This document shows, one piece after another, positions 24,910 through 34,211 of a stretch of 64,000 nt of DNA. Made by a program: the position numbers and the translations under genes. The stretch's first letter is position 1. The number at the start of each line of letters is the position of its first letter. Below the pieces are notes generated by a model. That model was not told the origin of the DNA and did no database searches. It saw only the letters and a program-made list of their open reading frames with translations. Source of the stretch: Streptomyces parvus (GTDB lineage Bacteria > Actinomycetota > Actinomycetes > Streptomycetales > Streptomycetaceae); NCBI RefSeq assembly GCF_014648875.1, contig NZ_BMRY01000004.1, positions 248,001-312,000 of the forward strand. Reading direction: 5' to 3'.

Positions 24910-24940
24910 CCTGACCTGACCTGACCTGACCTGACCTGAC
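24901..24940. repeat. Pentanucleotide microsatellite (CTGAC)8
   Basis: Eight perfect tandem CTGAC units occupy 24901-24940. The first two and a half encode the last residues and the TGA stop of the F420 oxidoreductase; the rest form most of the gap to mmuM. Every copy number leaves the stop intact, so length change would alter only the spacing to mmuM. Confidence 0.97.
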
Positions 24941-24965
24941 GTGGATCCGACCTGAGGAGGCAGAG

Positions 24966-25934
24966 GTGGCCGTGAGCACAGGCGGTGCGCTCGCCGACGC
25001 GCTGGACGCCGGGCCCGTCCTGCTGGACGGCGGGCTCTCCAACCAACTGGAGGCGCAGGGCTGCGATCTGTCCGACGCGCTGTGGTCGGCCCGGCTGCTG
25101 GCCGACGCGCCGGAACAGATCGAGGCCGCTCACCTCGCCTATCTCCGGGCCGGGGCTCGGGTGCTCATCACGGCCAGCTACCAGGCCACGTTCGAAGGGT
25201 TCGGGAGGTACGGGCTCGACCGGGCCGGGACCGAGGCACTGTTCGCCCGCAGCGTGGAGCTGGCCCGGGGCGCCGCCGACGCGGCGCGCCGGGCCGGTCC
25301 CGACCGGAAGATCTGGGTCGCCGCGTCGGTCGGGCCGTACGGGGCGATGCTCGCGGACGGCAGCGAGTACCGGGGGCGTTACGGGCTGAGCGTCGGGGAG
25401 CTGGAGCGGTTCCACCGCCCCCGGGTGGCGGCCCTGGCCGCTGCCGGGCCCGACGTCCTGGCGCTGGAGACGGTGCCGGATCTGGACGAGGCGGAGGCCC
25501 TGGTCCGGGTGGCCGAGGAGACCGGACTGCCGTACTGGCTCTCGTACAGCGTGGCCGGTGGCCGGACCCGGGCCGGTCAGCCGTTGGAGGAGGCGTTCGC
25601 GGTGGCGGCCGGGCGGGATTCCGTCCTCGCGGTCGGGGTCAACTGCTGCGACCCGGACGAGGCACAGGCGGCGGTCGAGCTGGCGGTGGCGGTCACGGGC
25701 AGGCCCGCCGTGGTCTATCCGAACAGCGGCGAGGGCTGGGACGCCGGGGCGCGGGGCTGGACCGGGCGCTCCACCTTCGACCCGGGCAGGGTGCGGGCCT
25801 GGACCCGGGCGGGAGCCCGTCTCGTCGGGGGCTGCTGCCGGGTGGGGCTCGACCTCATGGCCGACCTGGCCGGGCAACTGGAGAAGCCGGGGGAGCCGGG
25901 GGAGCCGGAGAAGCCGGAGGGAGTGGAGAAGTAG
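24966..25934 (+). CDS. mmuM: Homocysteine S-methyltransferase
   Basis: A 322-residue enzyme predicted to make methionine from homocysteine using S-methylmethionine or SAM. VLLDGGLSNQLEAQGCDLSD and SYQATFEGFGRYGLD are diagnostic. The zinc-binding cysteines are visible in GVNCCDPDEA and in GGCCRVG near the C-terminus. GTG at 24966 follows GAGGAGG. The C-terminus has a short Pro/Gly/Glu-Lys repeat. It lies 35 bp upstream of hen1 on the same strand and may share its transcript, which would place methionine regeneration next to a SAM-dependent RNA methyltransferase. Confidence 0.93.
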   Translation: MAVSTGGALADALDAGPVLLDGGLSNQLEAQGCDLSDALWSARLLADAPEQIEAAHLAYLRAGARVLITASYQATFEGFGRYGLDRAGTEALFARSVELARGAADAARRAGPDRKIWVAASVGPYGAMLADGSEYRGRYGLSVGELERFHRPRVAALAAAGPDVLALETVPDLDEAEALVRVAEETGLPYWLSYSVAGGRTRAGQPLEEAFAVAAGRDSVLAVGVNCCDPDEAQAAVELAVAVTGRPAVVYPNSGEGWDAGARGWTGRSTFDPGRVRAWTRAGARLVGGCCRVGLDLMADLAGQLEKPGEPGEPEKPEGVEK

Positions 25935-25969
25935 GCAAGCGGGGCGAAAATGCCTGGTGGGGACAGGGG

Positions 25970-27499
25970 GTGAGGATCATACTCGGACAGGTGTTCCTGA
26001 CCATCGGTACGACCGGCACCCAAGAGCGTCCCGCCACTGATCTGGGCTTCCTGCTGCACAAGCATCCCGACAAGGCGCAGACGTTCTCCACCTCCCACGG
26101 CTCCGCGCACGTCTTCTACCCCGAGGCGTCCGCCGAGCGCTGCACGGCCGCACTCCTGCTGGAGGTGGATCCGGTGGCGCTCGTGCGGCGCGGCAAGGGA
26201 AAGGGCCGGGGAGGCGCGCCCGACGCGGCGCTCGCGCAGTACGTCAACGACCGCCCCTACGCGGCGTCCTCGCTGCTGTCGGTGGCCCTCGCCGCCGTGT
26301 TCAAGTCCGCGCTCGGCGGAGTCTGCCGGGCCATGCCCGAGCGGGCGACGAGCCCGCTGCCGCTGCGGATCGAGGTGCCCGCCCTGCCCGCCCGGGGCGG
26401 CGTCGAGCTGGTGCACAAGCTGTTCGCGCCGCTCGGCTGGGAGCGGGTCGAGGCCACGGCCGTACCGCTGGACGAGCAGTTCCCCGCCTGGGGCGACTCG
26501 CGCTACGTACGGCTGGTGCTGGAGGGCGAGTTGCGTCTCGCCGACGCGCTGCGGCAGCTCTATGTCCTGCTGCCGGTGCTCGACGACGCCAAGCACTACT
26601 GGGTCGCGCCCGACGAGGTGGACAAGCTGCTGCGGGCCGGGGAGGGCTGGCTGGCCGACCACCCCGAGCGGCCGCTGATCACCCGGCGGTATCTCTCCCA
26701 CCGCTGGGGGCTCACCCGCCAGGCCGACCAGGCCCTGGAGCTGGTCCGGCTCGCCGAGTCGGACGACCTCGACGTGGACAGCGTCGACAACGCGGTGGAC
26801 GAGAGCACCGACACCGAGGAGAAGCCGGTCCCGCTCGCCGAGCACCGGCGGACCGCGATCCTCGACGCGCTGCGCGCCGCCGGGGCGAGCCGGGTGCTCG
26901 ACCTCGGCTGCGGACAGGGCCAGTTGGTGCAGGCGCTCCTCAAGGACGTGCGCTTCACCGAGATCGTGGGCGTCGACGTCTCGATGCGTGCCCTCACCAT
27001 CGCCTCGCGGCGGCTCAAGCTGGACCGGATGGGGGAGCGCCAGGCCGACCGGGTCACCCTCCGGCAGGGCTCGCTGACCTACACCGACAAGCGGCTGTCC
27101 GGGTATGACGCCGCCGTGCTCAGCGAGGTCGTCGAGCACCTGGACCTGCCCCGGCTGCCCGCTCTGGAGTACGCGGTGTTCGGCGCCGCGCGCCCCGGGA
27201 CGGTGCTCGTGACCACGCCGAACGTCGAGTACAACGTCCGCTGGGAGACCCTCCCGGCCGGCCACGCCCGGCACGGGGACCACCGCTTCGAGTGGACCCG
27301 GGCCGAATTCCGGGACTGGGCCGGGCAGGTCGCCGAACGGCACGGATACACCGTCCGGTACGTGCCGGTCGGGCCGGACGACCCCGAGGTGGGGCCGCCG
27401 ACCCAGATGGCCGTGTTCACCCGGGCCGACACCATGACCACGACGCCCACCGCGACCACGACGACCACCGAGAAGAAGAAGGAGGCGGAAGCCGTATGA
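25970..27499 (+). CDS. hen1: 3'-terminal RNA ribose 2'-O-methyltransferase Hen1
   Basis: A 509-residue bacterial Hen1. The N-terminal ~260 residues are the bacterial Hen1 N-domain that activates the Pnkp ligase (MRIILGQVFLTIGTTG..., TSHGSAHVFYPEA). The C-terminal half is a SAM methyltransferase with motif I VLDLGCGQGQLV and the Hen1-specific metal site Glu386, Glu389, His390 (EVVEH) with His438 (GDHRFEW). It adds a 2'-O-methyl group at the broken RNA 3' end so that the resealed tRNA resists re-cleavage by ribotoxins. A Thr-rich and Lys/Glu tail ends the protein. It overlaps pnkp by ATGA. The GTG start has only a G-rich upstream stretch. Confidence 0.95.
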   Translation: MRIILGQVFLTIGTTGTQERPATDLGFLLHKHPDKAQTFSTSHGSAHVFYPEASAERCTAALLLEVDPVALVRRGKGKGRGGAPDAALAQYVNDRPYAASSLLSVALAAVFKSALGGVCRAMPERATSPLPLRIEVPALPARGGVELVHKLFAPLGWERVEATAVPLDEQFPAWGDSRYVRLVLEGELRLADALRQLYVLLPVLDDAKHYWVAPDEVDKLLRAGEGWLADHPERPLITRRYLSHRWGLTRQADQALELVRLAESDDLDVDSVDNAVDESTDTEEKPVPLAEHRRTAILDALRAAGASRVLDLGCGQGQLVQALLKDVRFTEIVGVDVSMRALTIASRRLKLDRMGERQADRVTLRQGSLTYTDKRLSGYDAAVLSEVVEHLDLPRLPALEYAVFGAARPGTVLVTTPNVEYNVRWETLPAGHARHGDHRFEWTRAEFRDWAGQVAERHGYTVRYVPVGPDDPEVGPPTQMAVFTRADTMTTTPTATTTTTEKKKEAEAV

Positions 27500-30084
27500 A
27501 CAGCGACCACAGCACCACCACCGGCGCGGAGACCGCCGCCGCCCCGAGCCCCGCCCGCAAGCTGCCGGTGACCGACCTCTCCCTGGTCGTCCTCATCGGC
27601 GCCAGCGGATCGGGCAAGTCCACCTTCGCCCGCAAGCACTTCAAGCCGACCGAGATCGTCTCCTCGGACGTCTGCCGGGGCCTGGTCGCCGACGACGAGA
27701 ACGACCAGAGCGCCAGCCGCGACGCCTTCGACGTGCTGCACTACATCGCGGGCAAGCGCCTGGAGGCCGGGCGGCTCACCGTCATCGACGCCACCAGCGT
27801 CCAGTCCGAGAGCCGCAAGCAACTCGTCCAGCTGGCCCGGAAGTACGACGTCCTGCCCATCGCCATCGTCCTCGACCTGCCCGAGGAGGTCTGTGCCGCG
27901 CGCAACGCGGCCCGGCCGGACCGCGCCTCCATGCCCCGCCACGTCATCCAGCGGCACCGCCGCGAGCTGCGGCGCTCGCTGCGCGGTCTGGAGCGCGAAG
28001 GCTTCCGCAAGGTGCACGTCCTGCGCACCGAGGAGGAGACCGAGAGCGCCGAGGTGGTCCTGGAGCGCCGCTACAACGACCTGCGCCACCTCACCGGACC
28101 GTTCGACATCATCGGCGACATCCACGGCTGCAGCTCCGAGCTGGAGACCCTCCTCGGCAAGCTCGGTTACGTGGACGGCGCCCACCCCGACGGGCGCACC
28201 GCCGTGTTCGTCGGCGACCTCGTCGACCGGGGCCCCGACAGCCCCGGTGTGCTGCGCCGCGTGATGTCCATGGTGGCGTCGGGCGACGCCCTGTGTGTCC
28301 CCGGCAACCACGAGAACAAGCTCGGCCGTTATCTCGCGGGCCGCAAGGTCCAGCTCACCCACGGGCTCGCCGAGACCGTCGAGCAATTGGAGCGCGAGGA
28401 CGCCGAGCACCCCGAGTTCCGGGGCCAGGTGCGGGAGTTCATCGACTCCCTCGTCAGCCACTACGTCCTGGACGAGGGCAAGCTCGTGGTCTGCCACGCC
28501 GGGCTGCCCGAGAAGTACCACGGCCGCACCTCCGGCCGGGTCCGCTCGCACGCGCTGTACGGGGACACCACCGGTGAGACCGACGAGTTCGGCCTGCCCG
28601 TGCGCTATCCGTGGGCCGAGGAGTACCGGGGCCGTGCCACCGTGGTCTACGGCCACACCCCCGTCCCCACCACGTCCTGGATCAACAACACCATCTGCCT
28701 GGACACCGGTGCCGTCTTCGGCGGGAAGATGACCGCGCTGCGCTGGCCGGAGCGCGAACTCGTCGACGTACCCGCCGAGAAGGTCTGGTACGAGCCGGTC
28801 AAGCCGCTGGTGACCGAGGCGCCCGGAGGCCGGGAGGGCCGGCCGCTGGACATCGCCGACGTCCAGGGCCGCCGCGTCGTGGAGACCCGGCACATGGGGC
28901 GCGTCGCCGTGCGCGAGGAGAACGCTGCCGCCGCGCTCGAAGTCATGAGCCGGTTCGCCGTCGACCCGCAGCTCCTCGCCTACCTGCCGCCCACCATGGC
29001 CCCCACCGCCACCTCCCGGGAGGACGGCTTCCTGGAGCACCCGGCCGAGGCGTTCGCGCAGTACGCGGCGGACGGCGTCGAGCGGGTCGTGTGCGAGGAG
29101 AAGCACATGGGCTCCCGGGCCGTCGTCCTGGTCTGCAAGGACGCGGAGGCGGCCACCGCGCGGTTCGGCACGGCGGGCCCCACCGGCGCGCTGTACACCC
29201 GCACCGGCCGCCCCTTCCTGGACGACCCGGCCCTGACCGAAGAGGTCCTGGCCCGGCTCCGCAGCGCCGTCACCGCCGCCGGGCTCTGGGCGGAGTGGGA
29301 CACCGACTGGGTGCTCCTGGACGCCGAGCTGATGCCGTGGTCGCTGAAGGCGGGCGGGCTGCTGCGCTCGCAGTACGCCGCCGTCGGCGCCGCGTCCGGC
29401 GCGGTCTTCCCGCCGGCCGTCGCCGCCCTGGAGCAGGCGGCCGCCCGGGGCGTGGAGGTGGCGGGCCTCGCCGGACACCAGCGGGCCCGCGCGCAGGACG
29501 CCGCCGCGTTCACCGAGGCGTACCGGCGCTACTGCTGGCCCACCGAGGGACTGGAGGGGGTGCGTCTGGCCCCCTTCCAGATTCTCGCCGTCCAGGGCCG
29601 CTCCCTGGCCGCCGTCCCGCACGACGAGCAGCTCGCCTGGCTCGACCGGCTCGTCGAGCACGACCCGACCGGGCTGCTCCAGGTCACCCGCCGGCTCGTC
29701 GTCGACACCGGCGACGAGGCCTCGGTCCGCGCGGGTGTGGACTGGTGGCTGGAGATGACCGGGCGCGGCGGCGAGGGCATGGTCGTCAAGCCGCTCGGCG
29801 CCCTCGTCCGGGACGCCAAGGGCCGCCTCGTCCAGCCCGGCATCAAGGTGCGGGGCCGGGAGTATCTCCGCATCATCTACGGCCCCGAGTACACCCGCCC
29901 GGAGAATCTGGAGCGCCTGCGCTCCCGGTTCCTCGGCCACAAGCGCTCGCTCGCGCTGCGGGAGTACGCCCTGGGTCTGGAGGCGCTGGACCGGCTGGCG
30001 GAGGGCGAACCGCTGTGGCGGATCCACGAGGCGGTGTTCGCCGTCCTGGCCCTGGAGTCGGAGCCGGTGGACCCCCGGCTCTGA
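27496..30084 (+). CDS. pnkp: Polynucleotide kinase-phosphatase-ligase Pnkp (RNA end healing and sealing)
   Basis: An 862-residue three-domain RNA repair enzyme. The 5'-kinase domain has Walker A GASGSGKS at residues 35-42. The 2',3'-phosphatase is a binuclear metallophosphoesterase with GDIHG (207), GDLVDRG (240) and GNHE (270). The C-terminal nucleotidyltransferase/ligase has motif I EKHMGSR with Lys536 as the predicted AMP acceptor. Bacterial Pnkp ligase is inactive alone and needs Hen1, here encoded immediately upstream with overlapping stop and start (ATGA). Together they rejoin RNAs cut by anticodon nucleases. All motifs are intact. Confidence 0.96.
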   Translation: MNSDHSTTTGAETAAAPSPARKLPVTDLSLVVLIGASGSGKSTFARKHFKPTEIVSSDVCRGLVADDENDQSASRDAFDVLHYIAGKRLEAGRLTVIDATSVQSESRKQLVQLARKYDVLPIAIVLDLPEEVCAARNAARPDRASMPRHVIQRHRRELRRSLRGLEREGFRKVHVLRTEEETESAEVVLERRYNDLRHLTGPFDIIGDIHGCSSELETLLGKLGYVDGAHPDGRTAVFVGDLVDRGPDSPGVLRRVMSMVASGDALCVPGNHENKLGRYLAGRKVQLTHGLAETVEQLEREDAEHPEFRGQVREFIDSLVSHYVLDEGKLVVCHAGLPEKYHGRTSGRVRSHALYGDTTGETDEFGLPVRYPWAEEYRGRATVVYGHTPVPTTSWINNTICLDTGAVFGGKMTALRWPERELVDVPAEKVWYEPVKPLVTEAPGGREGRPLDIADVQGRRVVETRHMGRVAVREENAAAALEVMSRFAVDPQLLAYLPPTMAPTATSREDGFLEHPAEAFAQYAADGVERVVCEEKHMGSRAVVLVCKDAEAATARFGTAGPTGALYTRTGRPFLDDPALTEEVLARLRSAVTAAGLWAEWDTDWVLLDAELMPWSLKAGGLLRSQYAAVGAASGAVFPPAVAALEQAAARGVEVAGLAGHQRARAQDAAAFTEAYRRYCWPTEGLEGVRLAPFQILAVQGRSLAAVPHDEQLAWLDRLVEHDPTGLLQVTRRLVVDTGDEASVRAGVDWWLEMTGRGGEGMVVKPLGALVRDAKGRLVQPGIKVRGREYLRIIYGPEYTRPENLERLRSRFLGHKRSLALREYALGLEALDRLAEGEPLWRIHEAVFAVLALESEPVDPRL

Positions 30085-30161
30085 TCCGCCGGACACCGCC
30101 TGGATCCAACGGATAGGCGATTCGCCGGGTGAACGGTGCTCCGCGCGGTGAGGATGAAGGC

Positions 30162-31397
30162 ATGGGATTCCATGTCGACTCCGAAGCCGGGCGGCTGCGC
30201 CGCGTCATACTCCACCGCCCCGATCTGGAGCTGAAGCGGCTCACCCCCAGGAACAAGGACGCGCTCCTGTTCGACGACGTCCTGTGGGTGCGCCGCGCCC
30301 GGGAGGAGCACGACGGGTTCGCCGACGTCCTGCGCGACCGGGGGGTCGCCGTGCATCTCTTCGGCGACCTGCTGCGCGAGTCCCTCGACATACCGGTCGC
30401 CCGGCGCCTCGTGCTGGACCGGGTCTTCGACGAGAAGGAGTACGGCCCGCTCGCCACCGAGCATCTGCGGGCCGCCTTCGAGGAGCTGTCCGCGGCGGAG
30501 CTGGCGGAGGCGCTGGTCGGCGGCATGACCAAACGGGAGTTCCTGGAGCGGCACAGCGAGCCGACCTCCGTCCGCTTCCATGTGATGGACCTGGACGACT
30601 TCCTCCTCGGCCCGCTGCCCAACCACCTCTTCACCCGGGACACCTCCGCCTGGATCTACGACGGGGTATCCATCAACGCCATGCGCTGGCCCGCCCGGCA
30701 GCGCGAGACCGTCCACTTCGAGGCCATCTACCGCCACCACCCCCTCTTCACCGGCCCGGAGGCGGGCGCCTTCCACCACTGGTCGGAGGGCCAGGACGAC
30801 TACCCCTCCACCATCGAGGGCGGCGACGTCCTGGTCATCGGGCAGGGGGCGGTCCTGATCGGAATGAGCGAGCGCACCACCCCGCAGGCGGTCGAGATGC
30901 TGGCCCGCGGACTCTTCGACGCCGGTTCGGCGCGCACGATCGTGGCGCTCGACATGCCGAAGGCCCGCGCGTTCATGCACCTGGACACGGTGATGACGAT
31001 GGTCGACGGCGACACGTTCACCCAGTACGCCGGTCTCGGCATGCTTCGCTCGTACACCATCGAGCCCGGCAGCGGCCCCCGCGAACTGAAGGTCACCGAC
31101 CATCCGCCCGAGCACATGCACCGGGCCATCGCCGCAGCCCTCGGCCTCGACGAGATCCGGGTGCTCACCGCCACCCAGGACGTGCACGCCGCCGAGCGCG
31201 AGCAGTGGGACGACGGCTGCAACGTGCTCGCGGTCGAGCCCGGCGTCGTCGTCGCGTACGAGCGCAACGCCACGACCAACACCTATCTGCGCAAGCAGGG
31301 CATCGAGGTGATCGAGATCCGGGGCAGCGAACTGGGCCGGGGACGGGGCGGGCCGCGCTGTATGAGCTGCCCGGTGGAGCGGGACCCCGTGGCTTGA
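30162..31397 (+). CDS. arcA: Arginine deiminase
   Basis: A 411-residue enzyme converting arginine to citrulline and ammonia. Family motifs include [22 protein letters not shown], the [12 protein letters not shown] strand carrying the catalytic His and Asp, and the C-terminal nucleophile Cys400 in [12 protein letters not shown] at 30162 (GATGAAGG upstream) is chosen over a GTG 33 bases earlier. It begins 77 bp after pnkp and is followed by ornithine carbamoyltransferase and a permease, an arginine deiminase-type arrangement; carbamate kinase is not present in the window. Confidence 0.96.
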   Translation: MGFHVDSEAGRLRRVILHRPDLELKRLTPRNKDALLFDDVLWVRRAREEHDGFADVLRDRGVAVHLFGDLLRESLDIPVARRLVLDRVFDEKEYGPLATEHLRAAFEELSAAELAEALVGGMTKREFLERHSEPTSVRFHVMDLDDFLLGPLPNHLFTRDTSAWIYDGVSINAMRWPARQRETVHFEAIYRHHPLFTGPEAGAFHHWSEGQDDYPSTIEGGDVLVIGQGAVLIGMSERTTPQAVEMLARGLFDAGSARTIVALDMPKARAFMHLDTVMTMVDGDTFTQYAGLGMLRSYTIEPGSGPRELKVTDHPPEHMHRAIAAALGLDEIRVLTATQDVHAAEREQWDDGCNVLAVEPGVVVAYERNATTNTYLRKQGIEVIEIRGSELGRGRGGPRCMSCPVERDPVA

Positions 31398-31427
31398 GCC
31401 GTCGGCGGAACGCGAACCCAGGGCCCT

Positions 31428-31454
31428 GTATAGAGATGCGAGGCGTCGTATAGA
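31428..31454 (+). promoter_or_regulatory. Repeated GTATAGA motif before argF
   Basis: GTATAGA occurs at 31428-31434 and again at 31448-31454, a 20-bp period, in the 114-bp gap between arcA and argF. Either copy could serve as a -10 element and the spacing suggests a two-turn protein site. No known ArgR box was matched with confidence. Confidence 0.35.
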
Positions 31455-31511
31455 CTTCCATCTCTGCCGCGCGCAGTGCGCCGATCCCCGCCCGACCCAG
31501 GAGCAGTCACC

Positions 31512-32516
31512 ATGGCCATAGACCTCACCGGCCGCCACTTCCTCAAGGAGCTGGACTTCACCTCCGAGGAGTTCCTCGGCCTGGTCGCGCTGGCCGCCGA
31601 GCTCAAGGCGGCCAAGAAGGCCGGGGGCGAGGTCCAGCGGCTGCGCGGGAAGAACATCGCGCTGATCTTCGAGAAGACCTCCACCCGTACGCGCTGCGCC
31701 TTCGAGGTCGCCGCCGCCGACCAGGGCGCCTTCACCACCTACCTCGACCCGGCGGGCTCCCAGATGGGCCACAAGGAGTCCGTGAAGGACACCGCGCGGG
31801 TGCTCGGCCGGATGTTCGACGGGATCGAGTACCGGGGCGACAGCCAGCAGGCCGTCGAGGAGCTGGCCACGCACGGCGGCGTGCCGGTCTTCAACGGGCT
31901 CACCGACGACTGGCACCCCACCCAGATGCTCGCCGACGTCCTCACCATGACCGAGTGCCGCGAGGGCCCCCTCGCGGGGACGGCCTTCGCCTACCTCGGC
32001 GACGCCCGCTTCAACATGGGCAACTCCTACCTGGTCACCGGCGCCCTGCTCGGCCTGGACGTCCGGATCGTCGCCCCCGAGGCGTACTGGCCGGACGAGG
32101 CGGTCGTGGCGCGGGCCCGGAAGCTCGCCGAGGTCAGCGGCGCGAAGATCACCCTCACCGGCGACGTGGCCCAGGGGGTCGCGGGCGCCGACTTCGTCGC
32201 CACCGACGTCTGGGTCTCCATGGGGGAGCCCAAGGAGGTCTGGGCCGAGCGCATCGCCGCCCTCGGGCCCTACGCCGTGACGATGGACGTCCTGCGGGCC
32301 ACCGGCAACCCGGACGTGAAGTTCCTGCACTGCCTGCCGGCCTTCCACGACCTCGGCACCCAGGTCGGCCGGGACATCCACGCCCGGTACGGACTGACCG
32401 AGCTGGAGGTCAGCGACGAGGTCTTCGAGTCGCCGCACTCCGTCGTCTTCGACCAGGCGGAGAACCGGATGCACACGATCAAGGCCGTCCTGGTGGCGAC
32501 GCTCGCCGGGAAGTAG
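31512..32516 (+). CDS. argF: Ornithine carbamoyltransferase
   Basis: A 334-residue enzyme catalysing carbamoyl phosphate + ornithine to citrulline, or the reverse in the arginine deiminase pathway. The carbamoyl-phosphate motif STRTR is at residues 57-61 and the ornithine/catalytic motif HCLP at 273-276; [12 protein letters not shown] is also present. ATG at 31512 is preferred over an upstream GTG in the same frame. It lies downstream of arcA, so it may be catabolic (arcB role); sequence alone does not separate the two roles. Confidence 0.95.
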   Translation: MAIDLTGRHFLKELDFTSEEFLGLVALAAELKAAKKAGGEVQRLRGKNIALIFEKTSTRTRCAFEVAAADQGAFTTYLDPAGSQMGHKESVKDTARVLGRMFDGIEYRGDSQQAVEELATHGGVPVFNGLTDDWHPTQMLADVLTMTECREGPLAGTAFAYLGDARFNMGNSYLVTGALLGLDVRIVAPEAYWPDEAVVARARKLAEVSGAKITLTGDVAQGVAGADFVATDVWVSMGEPKEVWAERIAALGPYAVTMDVLRATGNPDVKFLHCLPAFHDLGTQVGRDIHARYGLTELEVSDEVFESPHSVVFDQAENRMHTIKAVLVATLAGK

Positions 32517-32585
32517 CCCCGCGCGATACGTACGGACCGGGCAGGGGTTCGCATGCTCATACACCCGATTGGGTGAACATGCGTG

Positions 32586-32706
32586 CTGGTGGCTACGATG
32601 TCGGCTCTTGGTGGGGTTCGGACCCGGGGAGACCCCCGCAGGGTCGGACCCCATACCTGTGCCGCCGTCTGCCGGCGCACGGGCCGTCCCCCCACTGCAC
32701 CACCAG
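32586..32706 (+). promoter_or_regulatory. Structured leader upstream of the amino acid permease (riboswitch-like or terminator)
   Basis: CTGGTGG (32586-32592) pairs with CCACCAG (32700-32706), closing a domain that ends 17 nt before the permease ATG. Inside are a long hairpin (about 13 bp with one bulged A, between 32612 and 32653) and a smaller GC-rich hairpin near 32659-32681. The long hairpin could be the argF terminator, but the closing stem and the position near the ribosome site fit a regulatory leader. No known riboswitch class was recognised. Confidence 0.4.
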
Positions 32707-32723
32707 AGATGAGAACGTCCCGC

Positions 32724-34211
32724 ATGAGCACCGGTCTGCCGCGATCCGGCACCCCGAAGCCCTCCGGCCCCCACCTGTCGGGCCTGCGCCGCAAGAGCCC
32801 CGAGCAGCTCATCGCCGAATCCGGCGGCGACCTGGAGGGCCACGGCCTCAAGCGCACGATGGGCCTCTTCCAGCTCGTCTGTTTCGGGGTCGGCGCGATC
32901 GTCGGCACCGGCATCTTCGTCGGACTCTCCGACAGCGTCGCCGAGGCCGGCCCCGCCGTCGTGATCTCGTTCGTCCTCGCGGCGATCACCTGCATCTTCA
33001 CCGCCCTGTCCTTCGCGGAGCTGGGCAGCGCCATCCCGGTCTCCGGAAGCTCGTACTCCTTCGCGTACGCGGCGCTCGGCGAGCGCACCGCCTTCCTCGT
33101 CGGCTGGTGCCTGCTGCTGGAGTACGGAGTCTCGGTCTCCGCCGTCGCGGTGGGCTGGAGCCAGTACGTCAACGAGCTGCTGAACAGCCTGTTCGGCTGG
33201 GAACTGCCCGCAGCCCTGTCCGCCGGGCCCGGTGACGGCGGTGTGGTCAACCTGCCCGCCGTCGTCGTGATCGCCATGGCCGCCACCCTGCTGGTGCGCG
33301 GCGTCCGCGAGAGCGCCACGGCCACCGCCGCCATGGCGGTCCTCAAGATCGGCATCCTGGTCGCGTTCTGCGCGGTGGCGTTCAGCGCGTTCCAGGACGA
33401 CAACCTCATGCCGTTCGCCACGCACGGCCTCGGCGGGATCACCGCGGGCGCCTCGCTCGCGTTCTTCTCCTACATCGGCTTCGACGCCATCACCACCGCC
33501 GGCGAAGAGGTCAAGAACCCCCGCCGTAACATCCCGATCGCCATCCTGATCTGCATCGGCGTCGTCACCCTGCTCTACTGCGCCGTGGCGCTCTCCGCCA
33601 TCGGCGCGATCGGCTCGGACGACGTGGCGAACAAGAGCGCCGCTCTCTCGATCGCCGTCAACGAGGTCACCGACTCCTCGGTGGGCGGCGGCATCATCGC
33701 CTTCGGCGCGGTCGTCGCCATCGCCTCGGTGGTGCTCGCCGTGATGTACGGGCAGACCCGCATCCTGATGTCGATGTCCCGCGACGGACTGATCCCGCGC
33801 GTCTTCGAGCGGGTCTCTCCCAAGACCCACACCCCGGTCGCCAACACCTGGATCGTCGCCTGCGTCTTCGCGGTCCCGGCCGCCTTCGTCTCGCTCGACG
33901 TCGTCGTGAACCTGACGACCATCGGCACGCTCGCCACGATGGTCGCCGTCAATGCCGCGGTGGTCGTGCTCCGTCGCCGCAACCCGGAGCTGAAGCGGAC
34001 CTTCCGGGTCCCGCTCTACCCGGTCAGCCCGCTGCTGGGCGTCGCCTTCTGCCTGTACCTGATGTACGGGACCGGCTGGACGACCTGGGTCCAGTTCGCG
34101 GTCTTCCTGGCCGCCGGCTCGCTCCTCTACGCCGGCTACGGCCGCAAGCGCTCCCGGCTGGTCAGCTCCCCGGCGACGGACCCGGCTGCGCCGGTATCGC
34201 CGGAAGCGTGA
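32724..34211 (+). CDS. APC family cationic amino acid permease
   Basis: A 495-residue integral membrane transporter of the amino acid-polyamine-organocation superfamily, CAT type. GAIVGTGIFVGL is the helix 1 substrate motif, AELGSAIPVSGSSYSFAYAALGE the helix 3 region and FFSYIGFDAITTAGEEVKNPRRNIP the diagnostic helix 6-loop motif. About 12-14 helices are expected. Its place after arcA and argF suggests arginine, ornithine or a related substrate. The last 50 bases overlap the 3' end of the opposing ATPase gene. Confidence 0.92.
   Translation: MSTGLPRSGTPKPSGPHLSGLRRKSPEQLIAESGGDLEGHGLKRTMGLFQLVCFGVGAIVGTGIFVGLSDSVAEAGPAVVISFVLAAITCIFTALSFAELGSAIPVSGSSYSFAYAALGERTAFLVGWCLLLEYGVSVSAVAVGWSQYVNELLNSLFGWELPAALSAGPGDGGVVNLPAVVVIAMAATLLVRGVRESATATAAMAVLKIGILVAFCAVAFSAFQDDNLMPFATHGLGGITAGASLAFFSYIGFDAITTAGEEVKNPRRNIPIAILICIGVVTLLYCAVALSAIGAIGSDDVANKSAALSIAVNEVTDSSVGGGIIAFGAVVAIASVVLAVMYGQTRILMSMSRDGLIPRVFERVSPKTHTPVANTWIVACVFAVPAAFVSLDVVVNLTTIGTLATMVAVNAAVVVLRRRNPELKRTFRVPLYPVSPLLGVAFCLYLMYGTGWTTWVQFAVFLAAGSLLYAGYGRKRSRLVSSPATDPAAPVSPEA

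Noticed and set aside
24901..24940. CTGAC repeats as a CRISPR-like array
   Set aside because: Five-base units with no spacers and no cas genes; it is a simple microsatellite.
27079..33830. Very long minus-strand open frames (up to ~1300 codons) opposite hen1, pnkp, arcA and argF
   Set aside because: They lie on the antisense strand of genes with clear conserved motifs, have unnatural composition (Gly/Arg/Glu/Val-rich, no motifs) and are the usual by-product of very high GC.
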